Below are positions 1-11,700 of a DNA stretch of 64,000 nucleotides, piece by piece. Position 1 is the stretch's first letter; the number at the start of each line of letters is the position of its first letter. Source of the DNA: Hetaerina americana. Its lineage: Eukaryota; Arthropoda; Insecta; Odonata; Calopterygidae. The notes under the pieces were generated by a model. It worked only from the letters and a program-made list of their open reading frames with translations. It was not told the origin of the DNA and searched no databases. Where the stretch lies: the NCBI GenBank assembly GCA_022747635.1, contig JAKTNV010000003.1, positions 92,854,790-92,918,789 of the forward strand, written 5' to 3'. The position numbers and the translations under genes were made by a program.

Positions 1-200
1 GAGAGGGGGTGTGGAAGGTAAAGGCGGAGGGAGCGAGGGGGTTTTGCGTCCCCACGTTTTGGAGCACCCCAAGGAACTCGTCGGAATGAGCTTTGTTTCG
101 TTTCGCGGCGGCGTTTCCTCACCCCGTCAAACAACCCTGCCCCTCCCCACCCTCGAGGGTGCTTTGCGCCGACGAGGTTGGGAAATTGGACGAAATTGAT
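1..200. other. GC-rich patch, purine-rich then pyrimidine-rich
   Basis: The first 50 bases are G-rich and purine-rich, and bases 118-165 are C-rich with a CCCTCCCCACC-type run. CpG is more frequent than in the AT-rich DNA that follows. Two short overlapping open frames here look like chance frames. It may be the edge of one of the skewed islands seen through the window. No gene is recognised. Confidence 0.35.
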
Positions 201-984
201 TTTAAAATATTTTCCGTTTTCGTTTTTCTGCGTACCTCTCAGAGCACGAAGAACGACTCTCTAAGCCTCCACCTTTTGTCGTACGTGCCTGTGTTTTAAG
301 GATTATTTGAGTGTGTGCGCGTAAGCTGCGCAGAGGATGCAATATTAATTTTGTGATGGTTTAAATGTTTTATACTTTTTGGGTGAGTCGTGTTATACTT
401 TTTAGATATGATGAGGATGGGTTACATGCTTCTTAGACACAATTAATTCATCCGTCGATCAATGAGTCAATAATAATTCTTTCTCCGAGGATTATGGCTC
501 AAAAAGATTAAAGAGGTAGATATATAAATTTAAGTATTTTATTTTTATTATAGTTTTTTATTTAAAATAGAAGATCATCATTTATGCTAACCCTCTGTCT
601 CAACAAAAAAAGGTTCTCATGCTACAAAAATAAAGCTCCAAAGACATTAATGTTCCCGTTTCAAATTAATAGTAGTGGCTCAAGAAAAAATTGGTTCTGA
701 TAGTGAACATTTTATAATGGGTGAAAGAATATCCAAGTATATACTATATAATCTTTTACCGAAATGCTGCATTAAGAGCTGTATTTCAAATATTCACGGC
801 CTTTCCTCCTCATTATTGTGCATTTTGTATTCTTCTCCATCATTTTGAATGCAACTCTCTTACCAACTTCATTCTCGCAATATCATTTTTTTGCTGAATG
901 AGTTAGACGGCAAATTTTCTTTCATAAGTGAGGTTTAAACAGTGGAAAGAAAAGTTTCCACCAATTAAGCATTACTCATTGCAT

Positions 985-1065
985 GTTGACTTATTATGGT
1001 GACGCCTGAATAACGTTCTTGCCTACCAACCGAGAGATGAAAGGTTCGATTCCCGCCGTATTGAG
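985..1065 (+). repeat. tRNA-Gly-like relic, probably a SINE head
   Basis: The segment ends with a perfect pol III B box, GGTTCGATTCC (1043-1053), followed by CGCCG. Upstream, GTTCTTGCCTACC resembles the anticodon arm of tRNA-Gly(GCC). The D-arm/A-box half is degenerate and no clean cloverleaf with a 7-bp acceptor stem can be drawn, so this is not a functional tRNA. A tRNA-derived SINE fragment or tRNA pseudogene are both possible. No tail or target-site duplication was identified. Confidence 0.4.
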
Positions 1066-2821
1066 ATTTCCTTCACCTAGAACATAGACGTTTGCAATTG
1101 TATTCAATGCTTGTGTAATGCATAGTGGTTAGGTAGATGAATTGATTATATGGTCTTAATCTCGTCCTAATTTAGTGATAAATATATTATACTGTTTGGA
1201 GACGACTCTTATCCTTATGCGTACTTGCATATGGAGGCTTTTCTCTTTCGGTTTCTATTACGTACTCTTGTGTAAATCGTAGATAGAATTTTAATTATCA
1301 TATTGCTACCGGCACACAAAGCTACAATGATTACAGTCGTTGACAAAATGTAGCACAAACTCAACCAAAACATCCTTACGGCGCGAAATCCAGTTCCATA
1401 ATTTGGCGTGGTCAGTTGTCTAAATCCAAGATTTGATTGGACCCTGGCAACTTTCAAAGAAACGAAGCATCCAAAGGGTGAAAACCGCAGCATTTGATTG
1501 ATAATTGAATTTAATATCCAGCTCAAAAACAGCAGCCGCCTTATTTTGATTTTCAGTTGCGAATGTAGTAACTAAGCAATATCTGTAAATCGATGCTTAT
1601 ATTCAGGCGAGAGAATTTGAGAGTTTTTTTGTGAAATTGATAGCTGAATAGCTGTACTGTGTCGATATGCCTGTGACTATATCAATATAAAAAAGAATTA
1701 AATTGCCAGAAGAATAAAATATACAAAATTGCAATTTTGCTATTATTTCTAGCTATCATTACAACAAGGCCGTGGATCTGCTTTTTCAAATAAAAAAGAA
1801 ATAATTTCACAAATTCAGGATTTTTCTACTAGTTCATCTCGAGAATTTAAATTTAATTAAGAGATGGACCGTAAGATATTAAAAGTAATAAAACAATTGC
1901 CCTTGGCTTATATCTTAATCAATTGATCCACTAATATTAGTTATTACTAAATATTATATTATAAAATATTAAATGCTCAAATTTTCCATTTTATGAATTA
2001 TTTAAAGAATGAAGAAGAAGTCTTTTTGATTTTTGGCGGAAATAAAGCCTTTTCATCTCATCATACCGTCGTGCACTTACCGTTGAGCCTAATTACCTGT
2101 TGTTGTAAAATGTTTTTATTACATCGGTCTAACTTATGGTTAATATCGGAGTCCACCTCACTCCTTATTTACCATTCAAATTACGAGAAAAGATTAGCGT
2201 TTTGTCTACAGCAAAACGAAAAATGGTTTGATCACTTAATTAGGACATTTCGGGATAAATTTCAAGATTTACTGAAGGATATATTGGTGGACAACTCAAA
2301 ATCACAAAATCAGTAATCCTTGAAGCTTCTTCTACTGTTTATTTCTGGACAACGGAAAACTACTAAATTTTTGGCGAGTGTATTTCAGTAATTGATTACT
2401 TGGCGCGTTTCCAGTTGAGTATATCGTATTTAGTGCAAAGAATTTACCAATATAAAGCTGGGATGAATTCAAGGTGCACAGCCATGCTTTTCCAACAATA
2501 TATAATATTTGGTTTTAGATCTATTTCCTAAGAAATATACGACGACGTATCTGACCAATAGCCCTTAATCTGCGTGTCATGCTTAATAATAATCAAACAA
2601 AGTGTTTATTTCAACGTTGGATGAGGTTCCTACTCCTTCTTTTAACTTTAGACCTCACTTATTTGCACTGCATGCAGTTCTTAAGAATGCCCATTCGTTT
2701 TCTTGCATTGCATTTGAGGTTAGCAGGCTCTTTACCAGCATTTACCTAGTCGCAGGAAAATTTTTGCAGTTGGCCTGTTCAAAAGCAAAATATTCCAATG
2801 GAAAAATCAATGGAGTATAAT
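1066..2821. other. AT-rich DNA without recognised gene
   Basis: No family was recognised. A 103-codon open frame on the minus strand (1215-1526) encodes a hydrophobic stretch beginning FWLSLCYILSTTVIIVALC followed by a basic tail, but has no recognisable domain. A 107-codon frame on the plus strand (1993-2316) also matches nothing I know. Both are most likely chance frames. Confidence 0.4.
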
Positions 2822-2951
2822 AATCAGAAATCTTGATGCACTGAATGGTTGAGGCCTTAACTTTGTAGAATTCCATTTATAACTTAGGAAAAATAATATT
2901 ATTTAGAAAGCAAAGATAATATTATTTTTCCTAAGTTAATCAGAAATCTTG
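2822..2951. repeat. Perfect 22-bp hairpin inside a 14-bp direct repeat
   Basis: Arms 2881-2902 and 2916-2937 are perfect reverse complements with a 13-nt loop. The 14-mer AATCAGAAATCTTG occurs directly before the segment (2822-2835) and directly after the right arm (2938-2951). The layout could be a small foldback insertion with a duplicated flank or a replication template switch. There is no coding potential. Confidence 0.8.
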
Positions 2952-3654
2952 GTTTATTTGGACTGTGTACTACATCATTGGCAACACGGCCAAGTTATCT
3001 GGAATAATTTACATAAGGGAAGACCAATAAGGACACCGTTAACTACTATTTGTACAACGCGTGTCATTTAGTTAGGAGGATAAATCATACCCTATAATTA
3101 GTTTATTTTAAATATTATGTGATTAAGACAAAACAGGTTTAAAGACTATACCTATGTGTTTGCTTAACGTCAAAATAAAAATTTTGAATATCTCTACAAT
3201 CATCAATCATCTACCTTAACATTTAGAAGCTACTTCTTTATTTGAAATAACTTATCTGCATCTCCAAGAGCCGTTCATCTTAATCATTTTTGTTATTTTT
3301 TATTAGCTCAGTGGCTGATACCATGGGAAAACACAGTAGCGTCTGGGTTGCCGTATAAGGCGTATAGTTGAAATTTATTATTCCTTATTAAGATAAGGGT
3401 GGTAATAAATCAGTGTTTTTTGATCTAAACAAACATTCCCTTCGTGCCAACAAGAGGTATCACAAACACGTTCACGGGGGATATATTCTTCCGGGTTTTT
3501 CGTTCCATGAATCCACGTTGTTCCCTTAAAGCTGGACGGGAGAAAAGGGAGGGGGGTTCCTGTTAAATTTCACCTCATCGTATTTATTTATTCCTCCATT
3601 TGATAACCCAACAGAAAAAAATATTACCAATGCCTGTTCCGTGGGGCTCATATC

Positions 3655-4430
3655 CCAGAGCAGTAAATTTGATTCCGATTCTGATTCGCTCCCACGCCCT
3701 CTTCCTCGTCCTTCCCCCTCCCCCCTGCTCTCCGTTTACCGCTTCCTCATCCACCCGTTAGTCCGCCTATCTCCCCTGCCCCCAGTTCACCCAACTCCCC
3801 CGCCAACACCCCCCCCTTAAACCATCTCTCTTCCGAGCAATTGCTCCGCAGAGAGTCATTACACAAATTGAAGACGCGAGGCCGCCCTCCCTTCGCCTCC
3901 TCCTCCCCCCGCCCCGCCTTCCTGCCCGTCATCATCTCTCCGGATCTGTCCCATTCCCTCTTGCACCGCCCACCCACCTTCGGGAGGGGCTCACCTTACA
4001 CTCGGCCTTCCTTCCAGCCCTAGCACTCCCCGCTCTTCCCCCTCCCCCTCCCGCCTGCACCACTCTCCCCCTCTCCCCTCACCCCCTCCGCACTTCTCGC
4101 CTAAATCTCCTCCGCCTTTATTTACCCTTCTTCCCGCCCGCCCTTCCTTTAGCTCCCGTGCCGGCAATCCCACATCCAAACAAATGTAACTCACTTCCGT
4201 TGTCGCTTCAATCTTCTCTCATTTTCACTCTTCCCCCATTCCGCGCAACCGCCCTCCTCATATTCCCTTCCTCATCTCCTCCCCCCGCCCCCCAGTTCCT
4301 CGTCGCGATCCCTCTCGTGTTTTCCTCTCCCCAGTCACGCCGCGTATCGTTCCCGCTCTCCCAACGCTTCTTCATTCGCTCCGACGCCCCCCCCCCCCAC
4401 TTTCTCTCCACATGGACGGCCTAGTATAAT
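3655..4430 (+). other. Long polypyrimidine island
   Basis: About 780 bases in which the + strand is overwhelmingly C and T, with many CCCTCC/CTTCC runs and scattered CpG, between AT-rich flanks. Open frames on both strands (such as 3747-3977 minus and 4158-4424 plus) arise because a C/T-only strand rarely makes stop codons. They have no domain content. Function is unknown. Confidence 0.75.
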
Positions 4431-6540
4431 TTTTGAATCCGCCCACGAAGGTATGACTTACTTTTTCTTTCGCGACCTCCTGTCTAACTGCCGTGCATTC
4501 TCACTCACCCATCACCTGGAGAGCAACTTTAACTCATCGTTCCGCCCTAATGCTGGGCAGTTTGAGCAACTTTCACCTCGCTCCTCTCGCTAAATTTCTT
4601 CATTTCGACTGGATGCTTTAAACCTTCCTTCCTTCTCTTCCACTATGCCGAGGAGCTTTGGAATGGGCAAAGCTAAGTGCTAATTTAAGTGGTGTAATCA
4701 TTCTAATGCTCTTGTAAAGAAAAAACTAATTCATTCGCATACATAAAGTATATGGTTATAAAGTTAATATGTTCCTAATTTGTTTTTAGCCATAGAAATT
4801 CTAACATAATGGAGGTTTTGTTAGCATGTAATATTTAGCCTCCGAGTTATTGATCGGTTCGATTAGCAAATTATTGAGAATTATTTATGAACAAAAGTAC
4901 ATTTAGGAAATACAGAGAAATCAATGTCGTTCTTTCACGCATGTCATAAAAAATAGATTAAGGTCAGATTTATATTGTGTTATTAAGATTGATTTATAAC
5001 TCTTGTCATAATTTCACTTCTAATTAAAAAATAGTTTACGTATACTCTTAACTGTTTTCCCGTTTTTAAACTTCTCACATTCATTGACTCTTGCGTAATT
5101 ATTCATTATTTTGAAGATATTTTCATGTACAAAATTTGGAAGTTTTTCTTTAAATAATAGTTGAAATATGCGAAACTTTCGGAAAAAATTGACAGGATCA
5201 GTATGTAACAATTTACAATACCGTAGTAGCTTTTATCCCGCACTATGATCACAAGAGATTCTCCTCATTATTGTAGAGTAAAATTACACGTATTTAGAAA
5301 GATAAGAAATACATCAGAACTGAAATAACCTCGTTCGACAAATTTGATCACTAACTGACAGAATTAACTTATTACCTTAAGAGAGCAGAATCAAATGAGC
5401 ACTGTATTGTATAGAAAATACCTGGTTTTCAGTGAATTATGCTCAATAAAAGAAAATATCCCTTTTATATACTCCCAATGAGAGAGCAAAACCTTTTGCA
5501 TGCCCAGCTCTCGTATGACATCAGTCTTTCAAATATGATTTTCTTCAAGAAGACAATATTAAGTCAGTTTTAAAGTTATAAATTGTAAACAGACGGCAAA
5601 AATGAAAATAACGGAAAACATTTGGTTAATATATGTCAAAAGAATGAAGTACATTTGGCTTATTGTAGGTAAAAATCTTTGAATGCTCCGAAGAAATTAA
5701 GCATGTAAGTATCTATGAATGTTTTTACAGCATGTTCCCTTCACTAGTTTAAACTCCTATTTGACTTACTTTAAGCAGCCGGAAAAACATTACAAAGGAG
5801 ATTTAGCCCACTAAAAAATTCCACTCACAGAAGTAACTCAAGAGCAATCCTTTCTCAACCAATCTTTTTCATTTTAATTAAGGAAATTCTGAGTATTTCA
5901 CCACCTCCACTAAAAAGAAGATTAACTCATATCTCTCTTACCGTCCATTGTAACGAAGCATAAAGGATTTTCATGGACTTTCATGAATATAAATCATTTG
6001 TATATAGCTTGTATATGCATGTGGAAGCGAATAAAACATAAGCCTTAATAAATCAAATAGAGGCAAAAACATGTATCGTTGGCAGAGATTATAAAATAAT
6101 AAATTGAGTTGCAGAGGTCTAAGTAAATTATGCTAGAAACTCATGTTAAATTTTCTGAATTAGTCATTTATTAGACTAAAATGAGTTGTCTCATAATATC
6201 AGAACAAATGTAATGTATGTTGCTTAGTTTTTAAAACTTAATACCAGCTTAAATAAATTAGGAATGTTTATAAACAATTTCTTAATACTATCTTGAAACA
6301 TTTTCATGGTATTTTGACCAGTACTGTATGGTCTATGAAAATGTGAATGAGGTTTTAAATATTGGATTATAGAGGGATATCGACACTTGTGGTTAAACCA
6401 TGGTCCCTTATATGCGATAATCTCTTTTTTTTTACAAAACTTCTTACAACCAGGTATATACTAAAATAAATATATATTCCAGTCTACTAGTATTATGATT
6501 AGTTATTTTGGAATATTAATTAACCTCATCTAACACATCC
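4431..6540. other. AT-rich DNA without recognised feature
   Basis: No open frame above about 65 codons, tRNA-like box or clear repeat was seen. The base composition suits intron or intergenic sequence. Confidence 0.4.
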
Positions 6541-6548
6541 ATTCAAAA

Positions 6549-6650
6549 ACTAATCTCGTTTCTTTTTTTCATTACAGGTGAGTACTAAGAAAAAATCCGA
6601 GGTGTTATGCCATAAAGTAGTCTGCAGAACCTCTCTACAACCGTGTAAGT
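6549..6650 (+). promoter_or_regulatory. Candidate recursive splice site 1, with downstream donor
   Basis: A branch-point-like CTAATC (6550-6555) is followed by a pyrimidine tract, then ATTACAG (acceptor AG 6576-6577) directly joined to GTGAGT (donor GT at 6578). Such zero-length junctions act as ratchet points in long introns of Drosophila genes such as Ubx. A second donor, GTAAGT (GT at 6645), lies 67 nt downstream. This gives a possible recursive-splicing exon 6578-6644 with one frame open throughout (starting VSTKKKSEVLC). Seen: the motifs. Inferred: their use in splicing. The host gene is not visible. Confidence 0.5.
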
Positions 6651-7419
6651 GAAAATACGTACTATATTTTAAATAGAAATGTTAGCGATGCTCAAGTATA
6701 GAATTGCTAGTGCTCCATTGATATCAATTTTGCTTACATGAAGAAGGAAATTGTTTGGCCACACTTGGCCTATAAATTACATGACATGTCTGCACTCTCT
6801 AAAAAAACTCCGATGTTTTTGAATCAATGTCGAACTTACCAACGAATATCCGGTGAAAATATTTTTCTCAAGCATATAATGGAACATTTTTCGAAACATA
6901 ATTCCTAAAAAAGAATCCAGATTAGTTGAAGGACTTCCTGAATCAAATATACGTTTTTTTTAACGACTTCACTGAAACATAAATAATATATTTGCACTAA
7001 AATAATGATCACCAAAATTACTATATTCTTTTATGTACACCATCTTCACAGTACACTGCAAACCACCCATAAGGCATGTTGTTGCAGGCATGTTGTTAGG
7101 TCACCAGTAATTAGTAATAACACAATAATAGCAATTGTGTAATACCTTAATACATGTGTTGGAAGTTAGTGGGAGTCGGAGCTAGGTATCGGCTGTAGTT
7201 ATTTCGTTGCTTAGTTTAGTTTTTGTCGTAATCTTCATTCCTACGAAGAATTCCCTGATTAAACTGACCGATGCTAGGGTTTACCTCCCTTATCACACTC
7301 GAATGGTCCACTCAGTCGATATAATGAAGGAAATTAACGATTTAATCGTCATAAATCTGAATGTTCTGTACATTTCTGATAGGCATTGTCTCGCCTTATA
7401 GCTTCATGATTGAAGGGAT
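6651..7419. other. AT-rich DNA without recognised gene
   Basis: A 64-codon plus-strand frame (7207-7401) has no recognisable content. Minus-strand reading of 7200-7420 may hold eroded 3' sequence of the LINE relic that starts at 7420, but no motif is firm. Confidence 0.35.
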
Positions 7420-7720
7420 TCCCGTCTCTGTTATCATTGTGTGGCTCGCCTTCTTAACGGAACATCCCAAACCTTGTGGTCCTTCGTTGCTTTTTTTCTT
7501 TCTCTTTAATCACCTACTTCTTTGACGGTCCAAATACTTGCCGCGTATTCCAAGTGCGACCTCACCAGTGTAAAGTAACATCTCTTCCTTACTTTCTAAA
7601 ATGCATTCCTCTATAACTCGTTAATTGAATCCATTTTTTTTTCAAGGCGGATTCACAAATATTCTGAAGTTTCTCGCTTTATGACTAATTTTTAAGTCCT
7701 CACTAGCTACGAATATTGTA
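7420..7720 (-). mobile_element. Non-LTR retrotransposon relic (jockey/CR1-like RT C-terminus)
   Basis: Minus-strand translation of 7511-7578 gives YFTLVRSHLEYAASIWTVKE. This closely fits the block just after the reverse-transcriptase thumb in jockey/CR1-type LINEs (usual form TLVRPHLEYA..VW.P). Upstream on the same strand (7590-7720) weaker matches continue through several stops and frame changes. Downstream the signal fades. The element is a short, old, non-functional fragment without catalytic motifs. The clade is uncertain, but LINE identity is fairly secure. Confidence 0.6.
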
Positions 7721-9764
7721 TTTCGACCTAGTTATTTTTTTATGAAATTTTGAGTGTCCTATTTCCTTTTCCCAAAGTTTTAACTTTTCATTACATTTAA
7801 TTTTAGTATCCCCATTCCCTGTACTAATCCTAAATATAATCTACGGAAGACTAGTCCGAAATCGACTGGTGTCTTTTACTCTAAATAGATCACCGCGGTG
7901 TACTACTGGTGCGCCAGGTTATATCGTTGTTGTAGATTAGAAAGAGTTTGGACGTAAAAACATTTCTGCGGCAGGACGGATATCCCAAAACAACATCTTT
8001 CAAGCTGATGCAATATACAGCTACATTTTGTTAAATTTGCCATAAGTATTCTGTTATCCAGTTAATCGCATTCTTTATTATACCTAATTGTATCAAAATA
8101 CAACTTGATGACTAGTATAGGGCCATGCCGAACACTTAATTGAAGCCTAAAAATATTACATCAATATGAGTATTCTTCTATCCTGGATTTAAAACGCAAT
8201 GAACAAAAGGGCACAACTGGATTTCTCATTTTTTACTCTTCCTAAACCGAAGGCTTTGGTATTTTCCTTTGATTTCTTGGATCCTTGTGATCGTCTCTTT
8301 TATAGATTTAGGTAAAAGGAGCCATCTTCCATTATACAAGCATTGATTTGTGACGGTTTTCTATTCCTTACGACCATTTTTACATTGTTATGACCAGAAT
8401 GCGTTGAAATAAACACTGGGATTCAAGCAATGAAAATATTTCTCAAATTTATCTTTAACTGAATGTAACGATAAAATAGTACTCTTTGAAATTAATTCCA
8501 TCTCATTTTTTGAAAGTCAAGCTGGAAATTGAAGTCAAAGTTGAACCGGAGGATTTTATGAACGAGAACAAGTAAACATGTTACATTAATGGAAAGATAT
8601 CTGTTTCAGGCGAACTTATAAATGGGGATGCAAACTATTATAATGATGAACTTAGCTTATTCTGGTCCTAATAAAGCTAAAAGTTTCCAGAATATCATGG
8701 AGGTAATTAAACGTAGATAGCACTTTTTCTAAAATTTGTAATTAAATGCATATAATTTCTTTAAAATGATAAGCTTACTATAAACCGATCTTGAAAATTT
8801 TAGATGAATAGTTTAATGATTCTTCAATCTTTTACGTTGACATAGAATTAGTATAATTGCTGAAATGACTTCGTTTGCGCGATATTTAAATTAAAACTTT
8901 TCAGGAACTCGATATAATATTATTAACAATGAATGATATTGAATGGTTTACTTTTCCGTGGTGAGGATGCAAAAAGTCATTTAGGGACAGAATATTGAGA
9001 GTAAGGTTGTTGTGGTCGGCGAGCGACAAATAAGAGGTGAAATAGAAGCAGAAGTGGCAGGCCTGCATCCTCAAAGAGACAAAAAAACACCTCACAACCA
9101 ACTAGGCTTCGCGTCCATGGACAGACTGAATGTGTTAATTGCCGAGTACGAAGGAGCAGAATCGGTGGCCAGTAGCTTTCAACTGGCGTTGGAGCGACAA
9201 AAAGTTCTTGTTTCTCCGCGAATTCAAAACAACAACCAAGAAATTTATCCAAATGATTACGTTTCCTTCCAAGACGGTCTTGCACTCTCATGAAGAACCC
9301 CTTCTCTCAAACAACACTTCCCTTGTGCTAACCTTCCACACTCGTACCCTTTCTCAAAGTCTACCGGCATTTTCAATGTGTTGAAGGCTGGATAACCTAT
9401 GGTCTCAGTTTTCCTCTAATTAAGTTGCTTGTCCCTCTCTCCTCTATCTACCTGGTCCCGTACAGCACCTTCCCCATGGAATTTATTCTTTAATTTGGTG
9501 TGTCCTTCCTCGCCTTTTGATTAACCATCTAACTAACTGTTTTGAGCTATTTCCTGGTTTAAGTGCCACATAAAATCAAATAATGATAAAGCAGACAAAA
9601 TTTCGCCCATATTTAAGTTTATTTCTTCCTAATTTTTTCATGAACATATTAGTTTTTTAACTTATTAACAGGGATAAACCTGGCTCGGTTTGGAAACCGT
9701 GGAATAGAGATTTAGAAATTGAAGTTTTAATATACTTTCAAATGCAAATAATTGCAAAATTATT
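7721..9764. other. AT-rich DNA without recognised gene
   Basis: A 93-codon plus frame (9012-9293) and a 104-codon minus frame (8977-9291) overlap each other. Neither contains a known motif, and I treat both as chance frames. Confidence 0.4.
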
Positions 9765-10002
9765 TTTTCCAAGATTATTCGGGTCTCCCACCGTGTCCAC
9801 GTTCGTAGGTTTGCCGACGTTTCGATGGCCGAGTCGTCCATCGTCTTCAGGGCATGTCGTTACTCAGGTATTTGGCCGCCTTATATACCGGCCAAATACC
9901 TGAGTAACGACATGCCCTGAAGACGATGGACGACTCGGCCATCGAAACGTCGGCAAACCTACGAACGTGGACACGGTGGGAGACCCGAATAATCTTGGAA
10001 AA
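9765..10002. mobile_element. Perfect palindrome, 114-bp arms, 10-nt spacer
   Basis: Arms 9765-9878 and 9889-10002 are identical in reverse complement at all 114 positions; the spacer is CCTTATATAC. There is no transposase. The arms are GC-richer than the flanks and contain GCCGACGTTTCGATGGCC and CATCGTCTTCAGGGC. Each arm carries one hammerhead-like core (separate entry). Perfect arm identity implies recent formation or strong gene conversion. It could be a foldback MITE or an inverted pair of terminal repeats of a Penelope-like element. Open frames at 9847-10044 and 9926-10276 come from this palindrome. Confidence 0.9.
9913..9955 (+). ncRNA. Hammerhead-ribozyme-like core in the palindrome arm
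   Basis: In order: TGCC (9913-9916), CTGAAGA (9917-9923, fits CUGANGA), one extra C, GATGG (9925-9929), a 9-nt loop, CCATC (9939-9943), GAAAC (9944-9948), GTC (9949-9951) and GGCA (9952-9955). TGCC/GGCA form a 4-bp stem I and GATGG/CCATC a 5-bp stem II. Stem III would be only AC/GU with no loop, so a single copy could not fold; cleavage would need two strands paired. The same core is on the minus strand at 9812-9854. Hammerhead motifs with very short stem III are known from Penelope-like elements. The extra C is a departure from the consensus. Activity is unproven. Confidence 0.45.
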
Positions 10003-10063
10003 CATTATTCGCCGGGAAAGTACCAGATCATTCTTCAATTGCAAAATTAGTATACTTATATTT

Positions 10064-10108
10064 TGTAAGGAGATGATAATATATTACATATATTCTCATC
10101 TCCTTACA
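10064..10108. repeat. Short inverted repeat, 13-bp arms
   Basis: TGTAAGGAGATGA (10064-10076) and its reverse complement (10096-10108) flank a 19-nt AT-rich spacer. It lies 62 bp after the large palindrome. Function is unknown. Confidence 0.7.
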
Positions 10109-10699
10109 CCAATCATTTTCGTATGCTCTTCCTTCTCTTCAAATAGAACTCTCTCTCTATTCCATTCTATCTCCTTTGAACTTTCCTTAAATCTCCATAC
10201 TGACAGTTTCTATTACGTGCAATGCCTCCGTTCTTCAGACAGAACTACTTTACCTTTTTGTATTACTATCGCATAGATATGATTTTACTAAAGTCAGTTA
10301 CATTACGTCCGGTGGAGTTTGACTTTCCTAGAATTGTACAGAAGAGAATTCATTTCCATGACACATAAATAGAATAGATAGCGTATTAAGAGAAGCTAGT
10401 TTTCCTTATCGAAGAGAGGCATCTAAAAGTCGATAGTCCTATTTTATACGTACAGTTATAAATGTCTGCATTTTTTAATAATATTTTTGTGGACACAATA
10501 AAATTTTCAACAAACCTGCTCGCTGAGCAATTAGCATCAAAATTATTTGGATGATATGCATAAGATATGAGGTCTATTATTTTCATCCAAGTTTTACCAT
10601 CCACCACTCACATCCCACCATATTCCTACTGATTGTCTAGTTAGCTGGCTTTAGAGAACTCTTTGTTGCGCTTTGTTTTAGATTAAAGGCCGTGCCTTT
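10109..10699. other. AT-rich DNA without recognised gene
   Basis: A 73-codon minus frame (10386-10607) shows no motif. Nothing else was identified. Confidence 0.35.
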
Positions 10700-11035
10700 T
10701 GAATATCCACGCCTTCCCTCACGCTCCGTCACAGATTTCTTAATTTCTCACCCCGTCCGTCGGTCCCTTTCGCTCGGGCCTCTCGCTCCGCCCACTTAAG
10801 ATCTCCTTCCCTTCGACCAAGCCACCCTTCTTCCTCCCTCCCTCCCTGGCCTTTTCCTTCCCCCTCCGACCTGACTCCCGGGGCAATCTCCCTTCTCCTC
10901 CCCAACCCTCCGCTTCTAAAAACCACCATTTCACTATTCACCCCTTCCTCCGCCATGGGGGATCCCACCACTCCTCCATCTCGGCGCTCTTCTCACCCCA
11001 CCCCCGCTCCCCTTGCCCCCTGGAAGGGATTTCGA
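10700..11035 (+). other. Polypyrimidine island paired with a purine island
   Basis: The + strand is C/T-rich here and switches abruptly to G/A-rich from about 11,085. The adjacent Y-then-R pair means that transcripts of either strand could form an imperfect long hairpin, though no exact inverted repeat was seen. Confidence 0.65.
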
Positions 11036-11084
11036 TTCCTTTAAGGGTGACGTGAAGAAGATTAGCTCAAAAGTTGGCAGAGAG

Positions 11085-11700
11085 AAGACTTCGTGGAATG
11101 GATAAGGATGAGGGCGTTTGAGGGAAATGGGGGAGGGGGTGGACTCTTAGGGAGGGTATGGGTGACGACGTTTAGGGTAAGGTGAGTGGGGTGGGGGGAG
11201 GAGAGGGGGGGTAGAGTGGTAAGAAGGGATTTAGGTTTGGGGGCGCGGAGTTTGGAGGATGGGTCGGTGGCCGCTCCGAGTGGGGAGGGAGGGGTGCGGG
11301 TCGGTTGGCAATGGTGGTCTCGTAGGTTTTTGAGAGAAAAGGGTTGGATGGCTGGAAAGGGAGGGCGAGGGGGAGGTAGGATTGGAGGGGAGAAGCGGGG
11401 TAAGTGGGTTCCCTGGCAAAGGGGGGAAGAGGAGTGGGCTCGGTGGGTTTGTGTGTGAGGGGGCTGGGGTTTTGGGAGGAGCAAGAGTAAGCTGAAGTTT
11501 GTGTCGGCGAATGTCGCTTTAGTGTGCGGCGCATTTGGATACTAAGGGAACTTAGGTGTAAGCTCGAGGTTTGAGTTGGGTTCAGAAATGGGGCAAGAGG
11601 GGGTGGGTGGTACGGAAGGGGGCAGGAGTTAGGTGAGGATCGTTTTTTTGTCTGAGATGAGTGGTTGGGGTAAAGATTTTTTTTTCTGGCATCGTTTGCC
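11085..11700 (-). other. Purine-rich island (polypyrimidine on the minus strand)
   Basis: About 600 bases with G/A runs such as GGGAGGGGGTGG. A 197-codon minus frame (11172-11765) and a 140-codon minus frame (11062-11484) span it; their translations are Pro/Ser/Leu/Thr-rich low complexity, as expected of any C/T strand. It is one of the few islands oriented opposite to the rest. Confidence 0.65.

Noticed and set aside
3304..3320. TTAGCTCAGTGGCT, a good pol III A-box match
   Set aside because: No B box or T arm follows at tRNA distance, so a tRNA or SINE is not supported.
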